Below are positions 27,832 to 36,800 of a stretch of DNA of 64,000 nucleotides, piece by piece. The stretch's first letter is position 1, and each line of letters begins with the position of its first letter. The notes beneath the pieces were generated by a model. The model made no database searches. It was not told the origin of the DNA and worked only from the letters and a program-made list of their open reading frames with translations. Made by a program: the position numbers and the translations under genes. Origin of the DNA: Candidatus Neomarinimicrobiota bacterium (GTDB taxonomy: Bacteria; Fidelibacterota; JAANXI01). The DNA is taken from positions 148,769 to 212,768 of the forward strand of contig JAIPJS010000006.1 in NCBI GenBank assembly GCA_021734025.1. Direction: 5' to 3'.

Positions 27832-28641
27832 CTACTTTTCTTCGGCGTCGAGTTTTTCCGTGAGTTCCAGCATCTGCTCGGCAATCGTGGCGTTCCCGGC
27901 GATGATACCGTCATGGATTTTAGTCTTCTTTTTATTATAGACGACGGGATTCCCATAGATGTCGGACATGGTGCCGCCGGCCTCCTGCACCACCAGATCC
28001 CCGGCGCAGACGTCCCATTCATTTTTGGAGTAAACGCTCACGAACACGTCGCCGCGTCCCGCGCTGGCCAGACAGAGTTTATATGCTACGCTCCCCGTCG
28101 GTTTGAATTCGCCGATATAATCCGAAAATTTATCCACGTGACCGTTCCGAGTCTCGGTGCGGCTCACTAAGAGAGAGGCGTCCGAGAGTTTCGTAGTCTC
28201 TGAGACGGTAATTTTATCATCATTTAAATAGGCCCCGCCACCTCTGGAGGCGCTGTACAGTTCATCTTCCACGGGATTATAGAGCACGCCAACCACCGGC
28301 TCCCCGTTGCGCACCAGCCCGATGGAAATTACGAATTCCGGAACGCCGGTGATGAACTCCTTGGTTCCATCAATTGGATCGACGACCCAGACCAGTTCCT
28401 TGTCCAGCCGCTCCGGGTTATCCTTGGATTCCTCAGATAACCAGCCATACTCCGGAAACGTGCTTTTCAGCCGCTCCTTCAGAAGCGTGTCTGCTTCGGT
28501 ATCTGCTGTGGTGACCGGGTTATTCCGGCTCTTTTCAGCGATATCATAATCGCCGGCCTCATAATACTGCATTACCACTTTTCCGGCAGCCCGGGCCGCC
28601 GCTTTCGCTGCCAGGAGTTCCTCCTGATAATTACGGCTCAT
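27832..28641 (-). CDS. cysQ: 3'(2'),5'-bisphosphate nucleotidase (CysQ-like, IMPase superfamily)
   Basis: Mg-dependent phosphatase, most likely hydrolysing PAP to AMP in sulfur assimilation. It is 269 residues from the ATG at 28641, preceded by GAGG; the frame opens 28 codons earlier with non-protein-like sequence. Metal-site motifs are SEES (Glu-Glu), VVDPIDGTKEFITG and WDVCAGDLVVQEAGG. The DPIDGTKEF form is typical of CysQ, whereas inositol monophosphatases usually read GTxNF. Forms an operon with the cysteine-less peroxiredoxin-like gene. Confidence 0.85.
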   Translation of the reverse strand: MSRNYQEELLAAKAAARAAGKVVMQYYEAGDYDIAEKSRNNPVTTADTEADTLLKERLKSTFPEYGWLSEESKDNPERLDKELVWVVDPIDGTKEFITGVPEFVISIGLVRNGEPVVGVLYNPVEDELYSASRGGGAYLNDDKITVSETTKLSDASLLVSRTETRNGHVDKFSDYIGEFKPTGSVAYKLCLASAGRGDVFVSVYSKNEWDVCAGDLVVQEAGGTMSDIYGNPVVYNKKKTKIHDGIIAGNATIAEQMLELTEKLDAEEK

Positions 28642-28929
28642 AACACCTCGTTTCGTCGATTCATTCCAAAGAACGTAAATATTACCAAGTCCGGGGGCGA
28701 AATAAAAGCGGAAAACCTGTAGCACGCTATTCGCCAGCGGAAAATCGCGAAAATAAATGATTAACTCAGATTAATGACAACAGAGGTTGCACCGCAATGA
28801 TGGTAATTGCGCAATTCAATCAGGATAAGACATTGAGCAACGAACGGACGCAAAGATTCCTGTAGCGGCTATCGGTTCATTAAAATCTTTGAGAATGGAA
28901 TATTCGATGAATACGGCGGGAGATATCCG

Positions 28930-29481
28930 TCAAAAAGTTCTGTTTATCGGCAATCCTACGATATTCCTGACCGCGGTGTAAAACTGTTTTTGATAATGGC
29001 GTTGTTGATGCGGCCCGTCAATATACCGGATTTGGTTGTATGGGCCTATTAGTATTTTTGTCGGCGTTTGGTGGATTTGTAACAAATCTCTAATGTTTCC
29101 GGGATCTTTGTAGAGGGGAAAGTCAATCGAATCTGCAAATGCCAATGAGAAGATCTCTGTTTCTTCTGTGTATGGATATATTCCAATCATCCTAAATTTT
29201 TCGGGTGGATAATCCTCAATTAACTGATTCCACATTTCATATTCCTGAAGACATGAGTAACAATCCCTGGCAGTAAAATACATTAATAAGGTGTATTCTG
29301 CTGAAAATCCCCGGGGAATCACCAACGAATCAGACCGGGGGCTGTAAACCTGAATTGGGGTTTTCAGATGTAAATTTATCCCGGATGAGGTTTGCGAAGG
29401 TTTCGTTTTTTTGATAAAAATAATGTAAGTAAATAACCCCACCAGAATCAGCAAGTAGACAACTTCTTTCCCTTTTTTCAT
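28930..29481 (-). CDS. Membrane-anchored thioredoxin-like protein with CxxC
   Basis: A 183-residue protein with an N-terminal anchor or signal (VVYLLILVGLFTYIIFIKK, about 7-25) and an extracytoplasmic thioredoxin-like domain. The segment YTLLMYFTARDCYSCLQEYEMW carries a CYSC redox motif (about residues 75-78), then a MIGIYPY strand and a conserved-looking cis-proline region (QTPTKILIGP). It begins with an ATGA overlap with the propeller gene upstream and is the last gene of the 31838-28930 unit. Disulfide chemistry on the cysteine-rich peptide of the same unit is an attractive inference, not shown. Confidence 0.7.
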   Translation of the reverse strand: MKKGKEVVYLLILVGLFTYIIFIKKTKPSQTSSGINLHLKTPIQVYSPRSDSLVIPRGFSAEYTLLMYFTARDCYSCLQEYEMWNQLIEDYPPEKFRMIGIYPYTEETEIFSLAFADSIDFPLYKDPGNIRDLLQIHQTPTKILIGPYNQIRYIDGPHQQRHYQKQFYTAVRNIVGLPINRTF

Positions 29482-30482
29482 TGCATCTTTCTGAGTCGGT
29501 ATAAAATTACGGCATTCCTTGGAGAACGTGTTGTTGCAAAAAGATGTTCTCCTGCCACAACCATACTCTCCAGGCAGTCCTCGACAACCATGTCATATTG
29601 CAGGTTTAACTCGGCATTAAATACCGAAATGTTCGATTTGCCTTCACAATCACCTTGTGGTGAGACTTCATCATTCCATAAAACGAACACCCGTTCATAA
29701 CTATAACATATATCTTTTGCGAATTGCGTTCCGGCAAATATTTCAATCCTTCCGTCGGCCGATTTTTTGACGGTTTTAGAATCCTTTGATTTTTCGTCCG
29801 TCAATTTGACACGTTTTATCCGCTTGAGTTCACTCGAATATTTCTCCATCCTGTTTTCATAGAGATGCGTGGTATAAATAGTTCCGGACGGGGCGCTTGA
29901 AATAAACATCATCCGATCGAATACATTAAACATTCCCAGCGCCATACTAATTTTTGATAGTTTCTTTTTATACCCATCAGGAGTCTCTCCCGTGTACATA
30001 TTATACGGGATCATTTCATCACCACCTAGCAGATGGGAACAGATCAAATAATCACCGAAGCCAGTCATAGAGAACGCCATTGCTCGAATATTAAACGAAC
30101 CGAAATATTCGCCGTCAAGGGTAAATTGACGAATGCGGCCTGAACCGTTGTCCACTAGCCAGACAAAACCTCGATGGACAATTAAATCCACAACCTCCTC
30201 AAGAGAATCCTGCGGACTGATACTCCGGTCAATAGAACCGAGAGTCCTTCCAATTGTGTCGAAAATAACTACGACTGGATCTCCAAAAGTCAGGACATAA
30301 ATTTTCCCGGTTTTTTCATCAAATGCTATTTGTGATGGATAATGCAGAGAGTCTGAAGCTTCGCCAGACGTGGAAATTACGCGCAACTTTTCCGCAGACC
30401 GAATTATCTCCTCGGTATAAACACCGTTTGTACAAAGCAGGTAAAGTACTAGAGTGATATATATTTTCCTCAATTTGAACAC
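29478..30482 (-). CDS. Secreted 6-bladed beta-propeller-like protein (second)
   Basis: A 334-residue exported protein (signal peptide about 1-23, LVLYLLCTNGVYTEE). It has repeated NHL/6-bladed propeller strand patterns: YPSQIAFDEKTGKIYVLTFGDPVVVIFD, GFVWLVDNGSGRIRQFTLDGEYFGSF, RVFVLWNDEV. Such repeats match the propeller proteins that accompany small NVEAL-type peptides in Bacteroidota. It overlaps the first propeller gene by 13 bases and the thioredoxin-like gene by four, so the three are translated as a coupled block. Confidence 0.68.
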   Translation of the reverse strand: MFKLRKIYITLVLYLLCTNGVYTEEIIRSAEKLRVISTSGEASDSLHYPSQIAFDEKTGKIYVLTFGDPVVVIFDTIGRTLGSIDRSISPQDSLEEVVDLIVHRGFVWLVDNGSGRIRQFTLDGEYFGSFNIRAMAFSMTGFGDYLICSHLLGGDEMIPYNMYTGETPDGYKKKLSKISMALGMFNVFDRMMFISSAPSGTIYTTHLYENRMEKYSSELKRIKRVKLTDEKSKDSKTVKKSADGRIEIFAGTQFAKDICYSYERVFVLWNDEVSPQGDCEGKSNISVFNAELNLQYDMVVEDCLESMVVAGEHLFATTRSPRNAVILYRLRKMQ

Positions 30483-31552
30483 CTGATTAACTGGAGTTTA
30501 CCTTTCTCTTCCACCCAAAAATAGAGAGCGTTCTCATGCTTGAAAGGGCGATAGGGGAAATCGAACCGTTCAAGGAACTCACCGTCGGTGGTGTAGACGG
30601 ACATTTTTCGGCTGGAATTATTTTTATCCTTATTGTTGGTCTCATAACTTATGAATATATAAGGTTCAATTATTAAAAGTTCGTAGTCGAAGTACAAAGC
30701 GTTATTGTTTTCAATTATCTTCCACCTCTCTTCAGGGACATATATTTCTGGTATTTTATAGTCATTTTCTTTTAAAGGCATGTATCTGAATCCATCACCA
30801 CTAGCATTAAAAATTCTTAATCCAGAATCAGGAAAAGCGTAGGCCCAGATATTCTGGGATGTGTCTATATCAAATGAAAAAATATTAAGGTATGCGGCAT
30901 TCAACCTAGGCCTAATATCATCCTGCACCCTAAATATTGAATCTACTTGTTCAAAAGAAGAATTTAATTCCGTAATCCATTGTCCTGTAGCCTCTTTAAA
31001 ATAATTTCGCCAAATTTTTTTATATTTCTTTGCAAAAAATAGACTGTTTCTATCATACTTTTCTAACATACTTTTATATTTGCGAATATTTAATCCTCCA
31101 ATCAAAATATTATTACTTGAGTTTATTTTTATGCCATTTATATAAATAGGATGGAATTTTTTATCTGATATTAATATACCATCCAGCGAATATTTCGATA
31201 AATATGAGCGACCATTTATAATATGAGATAAGTAGATAAAACCTTGATTTGAATAGGAGATAGCGTTATTCGCGGTAAATGGTTTAAACTCATCTCTTCC
31301 AAACTTTTTTTCAATATCTCCCTCCGCATTAAATACAACCACATAATTGTAATCTATGCATACGAAAATTTTATCTTTCGAAAAACTCATCCCCGTAATT
31401 AGACTGTTTTCGGATATGGATATATTTACCTCCTCAACCTCTTCAAAATAATTTGTCACTGGGATATTACTGGTTATTTCATTCGCAAATAATAAGGAGG
31501 CACTGATTGATAAAATTATGAGTTTCAATTCAAAGGATTTTAATAGTACCAT
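30470..31552 (-). CDS. Secreted 6-bladed beta-propeller-like protein (first), AT-rich gene
   Basis: A 360-residue exported protein (signal peptide about 1-23, LKLIILSISASLLFAN). Propeller-like repeats are KIFVCIDYNYVVVFNAEGDI, GFIYLSHIINGRSYLSKYSLDG, NIWAYAFPDSGLRIFNASG and a final MSVYTTDGEFLERFDFPYRP. Base composition is visibly more AT-rich than the flanking housekeeping genes, suggesting acquisition. The ATG is preceded by AAAGGAT at a spacing of eight. A 10-bp hairpin separates it from the peptide gene upstream. Confidence 0.68.
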   Translation of the reverse strand: MVLLKSFELKLIILSISASLLFANEITSNIPVTNYFEEVEEVNISISENSLITGMSFSKDKIFVCIDYNYVVVFNAEGDIEKKFGRDEFKPFTANNAISYSNQGFIYLSHIINGRSYLSKYSLDGILISDKKFHPIYINGIKINSSNNILIGGLNIRKYKSMLEKYDRNSLFFAKKYKKIWRNYFKEATGQWITELNSSFEQVDSIFRVQDDIRPRLNAAYLNIFSFDIDTSQNIWAYAFPDSGLRIFNASGDGFRYMPLKENDYKIPEIYVPEERWKIIENNNALYFDYELLIIEPYIFISYETNNKDKNNSSRKMSVYTTDGEFLERFDFPYRPFKHENALYFWVEEKGKLQLIRCSN

Positions 31553-31570
31553 ATTTTTAATCCTTTTAGA

Positions 31571-31594
31571 GAGGGGTAAATGGTTTTACCCCTC
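31571..31594 (-). promoter_or_regulatory. Intercistronic hairpin between peptide and propeller genes
   Basis: Perfect 10-bp stem GAGGGGTAAA / TTTACCCCTC with a four-base loop, without a T run, between the peptide stop and the ribosome site of the next gene. It could act as a leaky attenuator or 3' mRNA stabiliser, giving more peptide than downstream proteins. Confidence 0.6.
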
Positions 31595-31628
31595 CCATTA
31601 TTAGTTAGGAATCAATGTAAATACTCAA

Positions 31629-31838
31629 CTAATCAACCGGCAGGTAGACGGTTACACAATAGATATTTTCTGAATCAAAGCAACCGCCATTAATCCTGTG
31701 TCCAAAGTAGCCGCATAGCCCGAATCTACAATATTCTGCCTCCACCGGTTGCGGCGTCCCGAACGACGTCATCGCGTACATACCCAGAAGTACAGTCAAA
31801 ATCCTCAGAGTTCTTACACTCAATATTTTACGAATCAT
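31629..31838 (-). CDS. Small secreted four-cysteine peptide precursor (NVEAL-like)
   Basis: A 69-residue precursor with a very strong ribosome site (AAAGGAGGA, seven bases before the ATG). A basic start (MIRKILSVRTLR) and a hydrophobic core end in PVEA, a plausible signal peptidase I site after Ala34. Cleavage there would release a 35-residue mature peptide with Cys37, Cys42, Cys53 and Cys61, enough for two disulfides, plus Gly51-Gly52. The VEA motif and the company of propeller genes recall NVEAL peptides of Bacteroidota (inference). It lies between a sigma-54 activator and its downstream operon. Function unknown. Confidence 0.72.
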   Translation of the reverse strand: MIRKILSVRTLRILTVLLGMYAMTSFGTPQPVEAEYCRFGLCGYFGHRINGGCFDSENIYCVTVYLPVD

Positions 31839-31881
31839 ATCCGTCCTCCTTTGTGATAATTATTGGTTCATTTCCCATATT

Positions 31882-31896
31882 ACAAGGACTGTTCCG
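31882..31896 (-). promoter_or_regulatory. Candidate sigma-54 (-24/-12) promoter
   Basis: On the minus strand the sequence CGGAACAGTCCTTGTA has GG at 31895-31894, ten bases, then GT at 31883-31882, compared with the consensus TGGCAC-N5-TTGC. The GG and the GG-N10 spacing match; the -12 GC is GT here. Transcription would start about 30 bases before the peptide ATG. Moderate match only; the adjacent sigma-54 activator gene raises its likelihood. Confidence 0.45.
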
Positions 31897-31973
31897 GAAT
31901 TCTTATGATCAACATAAATACCTGTATTTATTAAATTTACTTATATCGATATATCTTTAGTAAGCCAATAATT

Positions 31974-32054
31974 GTTCACTACACTGAACTCCTATTCCGT
32001 GAATCCCCATCATCCTAGGGTTTTGCACTGTTCAGCTGCCTGAACAATTGTTCA
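31974..32054. promoter_or_regulatory. Cluster of GTTCA-N6-TGAAC palindromes: candidate activator-binding sites
   Basis: Three dyads: GTTCA-CTACAC-TGAAC at 31974-31989, GTTCA-GCTGCC-TGAAC at 32030-32045, and perfect TGAACAATTGTTCA at 32041-32054. The first two share half-sites and spacing and have centres 56 bp apart. They lie about 86 and 142 bp upstream of the -24 element, normal for sigma-54 enhancers. The third overlaps the activator stop codon. A weaker relative (TGAACAAATTGTA) at 33600 lies upstream of the activator gene. The dyads could alternatively be weak terminator stems for the activator gene. Confidence 0.55.
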
Positions 32055-33533
32055 GGATCGTGAATTTTTTCGGGGCAGCTCCCCCTGGTAAATGGTCCTG
32101 TACAGGAAAAGGTAAAATTTCCTCCACCTCGAATCAGAAATGTGGAGGGTTCTGGCGACGCCTCTGAGATCTCCGTCTTGTTCCAATGCAAACTCTATAA
32201 GCGACCGGACTTGAAGTCGACTCATATCACCTTTTATGTAGGGTGCATGGACTGCATCCCAGAAATCTTCACTGCCGGCAGCAAGGGCTACGTATAGATT
32301 GCCGACTGCTGTACCGGCATTTCCTGAAAATCGGATTGTACTTCCGTTCGGCGTTCCGAGCTGGTTCGGTAAGTGCTCAAGTCCAATATGTTGTGTAAAG
32401 GCACTTGCGAAAAATCCAGATTCCACACAATTGATTAATTCACGAATATTTCCGGGCCATTTATGTTGAACCAGACATTCTTTCACGGTGTTAGTAAAAC
32501 GCTTCTCTGTATTATGATCAGTGTTGAGCTTTTCTAAGTTGTACTGAGCCAGCCGCAAAATGTCCTTTGACTCCCGTTCTCTCAGAGGTGGAAGGTTTAT
32601 GGCATGTGTTGCAATCCGATAGTAAAAGTCCTTACGCAACCTGCCGTTTTGCAGAAGGAGTGGAACTTCCTGATTTGTGGCACTTATTATTCGAACGTCG
32701 ACCTTCGTGGCAGTATCAGAGCCCAGTGGTTGAATCTCCCCCGTTTCGATTGCGCGTAGCAATATCTCCTGTGCGTGCCGAGGCATCGCCTCAATTTCAT
32801 CTAAAAACAGTGTCCCGCCATTTGCCTTCCGAAATGCCCCGGGACGATTCTGTTCTGCTCCGGTGAATGCACCCTTTGTATGCCCGAATAAGGTGCTTAA
32901 GGCCATAGTTTCATCCCGGAGATGCGAACTGTTCAACGTTATCAATGGCTTGAGCCGGCGCCCACTTAAAAGATGAATGGCATGAGCCCAGAGCTCTTTT
33001 CCTGTCCCTGTTTCACCATAGATTATCACCGGGCGATTCGAACTGGAAAAAGCCAAGACGGAATCCATGGTTTCCAGCACGCATTTATCATGTCCGATGA
33101 TAATTATCTCACGGCCAGAATTATATTTACGAGAAAGTGAGGATATCAGATGCTTTGTATATATCTGCCTGGCATATTTGCAAAAACCTTCAACAGTACC
33201 GGGGGAGAGATGCGAGGGATTACATAATGCGCTGATGCACAATTTTTCTTGTGTAAAAATTTCCAAATGAACATTCGAACAACGAACGCAAGATTCTACA
33301 GTATAGATATTTCCGTTTCGATTTGATTTCGCCTTTCCCTTACCCCGTTGACAAGCAAATGGTTCCGGGTAAATCTCATGGACTCCGGCTTTTCTTTTAC
33401 CCCCATTATAAAAATATCTGCCAGGTAATGTTGACACCGACTCCAGTGGAATACTGAACGTGTTCCGCCCCCGGTAAAAGAGAAATTCCGATAGGTTTTT
33501 TGTACGCAAATAGTCCATAAACCATTCGTCCAT
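32052..33533 (-). CDS. Sigma-54-dependent transcriptional activator with cysteine-rich N-terminus
   Basis: A 493-residue enhancer-binding protein. The AAA+ domain (about 145-375) has Walker A GETGTGKE (173-180), an intact sigma-54 contact loop GAFTGA (221-226), Walker B GGTLFLDEIE (239-248), the arginine region LRKDFYYR (299-306) and WPGNIREL (359-366). The C-terminal HTH is about 444-475 (LRGVARTLHISDSRWRKF). The N-terminal region (1-140) is not a receiver, GAF or PAS domain that I recognise; it holds Cys61, Cys82, Cys85, Cys99, Cys104 and Cys118, a possible metal or redox sensor. Placed immediately upstream of the secreted peptide operon. Confidence 0.9.
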   Translation of the reverse strand: MDEWFMDYLRTKNLSEFLFYRGRNTFSIPLESVSTLPGRYFYNGGKRKAGVHEIYPEPFACQRGKGKAKSNRNGNIYTVESCVRCSNVHLEIFTQEKLCISALCNPSHLSPGTVEGFCKYARQIYTKHLISSLSRKYNSGREIIIIGHDKCVLETMDSVLAFSSSNRPVIIYGETGTGKELWAHAIHLLSGRRLKPLITLNSSHLRDETMALSTLFGHTKGAFTGAEQNRPGAFRKANGGTLFLDEIEAMPRHAQEILLRAIETGEIQPLGSDTATKVDVRIISATNQEVPLLLQNGRLRKDFYYRIATHAINLPPLRERESKDILRLAQYNLEKLNTDHNTEKRFTNTVKECLVQHKWPGNIRELINCVESGFFASAFTQHIGLEHLPNQLGTPNGSTIRFSGNAGTAVGNLYVALAAGSEDFWDAVHAPYIKGDMSRLQVRSLIEFALEQDGDLRGVARTLHISDSRWRKFYLFLYRTIYQGELPRKNSRS

Positions 33534-33806
33534 AACTCAGAAACAAAAACGCCAACAGACAAGGATTTCACTAAAACTTACATCGAAAAAAACACTAGGT
33601 GAACAAATTGTAAACACCCTGGAGATTACTATCAAGTATTTTATGAACTTTTCTCCACGGCATAAAGATGGTAGAATGGAACCCCTAAGAATTTGATATA
33701 ACCCGATCCCTGAGGAACATTTCAATTAAGGGAGAAATATATATACTGTATTCAATCGGACTATATCCGACTAATCAAATACCCCAATATCGTTTATCCC
33801 ATTTCA

Positions 33807-36800
33807 CTAAAGCGAATAATACTTCGCCTCGGGATGATGCACGATGATGGCGGATGTACTCTGCTCCGGGTGGAGCTGATAGCCCTCGGAGAGTTCCACG
33901 CCGATGGTGGAGGGATCGATCAAGCGAAACAGCTGCTCGTGATCTTCCAGGTGCGGGCAGGCGGGATAGCCGAAGCTGTATCGAGAGCCCCGATATCCCT
34001 GCTTGAATAACTTTTTGATTTCGTCGGCGTCCTCATCTCCGAATCCGAGTTCCCCGCGAACTATTTTATGCCAGTATTCCGCTAATCCTTCGGCGGTTTC
34101 CACACTGAAACCGTGCCAGAGGAGATACTCCTTGTACTCATCGTTATCGAACAGACGCTGGGATTCCTCCGAGGCTTTTTCGCCGACTGTTACAAGCTGG
34201 AACGCCACCACGTCCATTTCGCCGGAGTCCACGGGACGGAAAAAGTCCGCCAGGCAGCGATGCTGTTTGCCGTCCTGCCTCGGGAAGGTAAACCGCTCCC
34301 GCTCTTCGCGGGTGTCCGGATCGTAAACAATCAGGTCATTCTTCTCGGACTGGCACGGGAAGTAGCCGTAGGTCACCCGCGGATTCAGTAATCCCTCTTC
34401 CTTGCCCTTGCGCTGGAGCCGCTCGAATTCCGGCTCCACCTCTTCTTCGATCATTCGCTGGAAGTCTTCGCGGCTGCCGCCGGCCTTCCGGAACTGCCAT
34501 TGGGCCCGGAACAGCGCAATGGTGTTGATGTACGGATAAACGTCGTCGATATCGATATCTTCGATCACTTTCGTACCCCAGAACGGCGGCTCCGGCACCG
34601 GATTATCCCGGTCGATGTCCGGCTCCACATACTCATCAGTACCCAGTGAAGGACCAATTGAACGGTTCTTGATCTTGCTGCTGATTTCCTTGGGCGGCGG
34701 GACTTCCAGCTCGACCTCGCCGGCCTCCTCCGCTTTTTCCTTCTTTTCCTTCACTAAATCATCCATGATACTCAGCCCGGTGAACGCATCTTTGCCGTAG
34801 TAGACCGGCCCGTGGTAGGTTTTCCGGAGGTCACTCTCCACGTAGCGGCGGTTCAGCGCTGCACCGCCGAGAAGCACCGGAATCTGCACGTTCCGCTCGT
34901 TCATGACCTCCAGGTTTTCCTTCATGATAATCGTGGATTTCACCAGGAGACCGCTCATGCCGATAGCGTCCGGATTGGTGGATTCCATGGCTTCCAGCAT
35001 GTTATCGATGGGCACCTTGATTCCGAGATTTTCCACAGCATATCCGTTGTTAGTAAGAATAATATCCACCAAATTTTTCCCGATATCGTGAACGTCCCCT
35101 TTTACGGTAGCCAGCACGATTTTCCCCTTTTGAGAGGATTCGGACTTTTCCATATGCGGTTCCAGATGGGCGACAGCTGCCTTCATAGTCTCTGCGGATT
35201 GCAATACGAACGGCAGCTGCATCTCGCCGGCGCCGAACAGTTCGCCGACGGTTTTCATCCCGGCCAACAGAAAGTTATTAATAATATGCAGCGGCGAATA
35301 CTCTTCAAGCGCCTCATCGAGGTCGTCGGTGAGTCCTTGTTTCCGTCCGTCAACGATCCGTTTCTCCAGACGCTCGTCTAACGGCAGGTCGGCATCCGCG
35401 GCCTCATCCACTTCACGCCGCGAACCACTGGATTCCTCGTAAAACGCCATCATCTCGGTGAGCGGGTCGTACTCGTCGGTACGATTGTCGAAGATCAGAT
35501 CCTCGCACAATTTCCGTTCTTCTTCGGAAATCTGATACATGGGAATGATTTTTCCGGCGTGCACGATGGCGGCGTCCAGCCCGTATTCGATGGCCTTGTG
35601 CAGAAAGACGCTGTTCAGCACGTGCCGGGCGTCTGAGCTGAGTCCGAACGAGATATTGCTCACGCCCAGGATCGTCCGAACGCCAGGCAGTTCCTCTTTT
35701 ACCCGGCGAATCGCTTCGATAGTTGCTTCACCTGCGCCGCGAAATTCTTCGTCCCCGCTGCCCAGGGTGAATGTTAAAGTATCGAATAAGAGATCTTCCG
35801 GGCGCATCCCATATTTATTCACTGCAATGTCATAGATACGCTTTGCAATCTCTACCTTACGCTCCACGGTCTTGGCCATGCCGTCTTCATCGATGGTAAG
35901 TGCCACAACCGCTGCGCCGTATCGCTTACAGAGCGGCAACACCCTGGCCATGCGTTCTTCGCCGTCTTCCATATTGATGGAGTTAACAATGGCCCGGCCG
36001 GAAATATTTTTGAGCGATTCCTCGATGACCTCCCATTCGGTGGAGTCGATCATCAATGGGATGGTCACCTGCTTGTTGAACCGCGGAATAATTTCGTTCA
36101 TATCCCGGACTTCGTCCCGGCCGACATACGCAGCACAGACGTCTAGCACGTGTGCGCCACCGCGCTCCTGTTCCTTGGCCATTTCCACCATGCTGTCCCA
36201 GTCCTCGTCTTCCAGGAGGCCTTTGAATTTCTTGGAGCCGTTGGCGTTGGTCCGCTCCCCCACCAGCAGCGGCGGCGGATCCTGGGTGAGATCCACGGAT
36301 TGATAGAGACTGGAGGCCGACGGCGACCAATTCACATCTCTGGGCTGAGGCGATTTCCCCTCCACTGCCTGCACCAGTTTTTCAAGATGGGCAGGCGTAT
36401 TGCCGCAGCATCCGCCGACGATGTTCACGCCCAGATCGTCGACAAAGTGACTCAGCGTGCTTGCCAATTCTTCCGGCTGCAGCGGATAGACGGTCTCGCC
36501 GCCGATATTCTCCGGGATGCCGGCGTTGGGGATCGCGGAGATCGGGCGTTTACTGTTCGCGCTCAGATACCGGATATGATCGGACATCTTCTCCGGTCCT
36601 GTGGCGCAGTTCATTCCAATGACGTCGATAACGTCGTATGGTTCCAGAGAAGTGAGCGCGGCAGCGATATCCGAACCGACCAGTAGGGTTCCGGTGGTCT
36701 CCACCGTCACCTGCATGATCACCGGGATCTTCCGCCCAATTTTCTTGAAATAATCCTGGATTGCAGCCAGCACTGCTTTGGCTTGCAGGATGTCCTGGCA

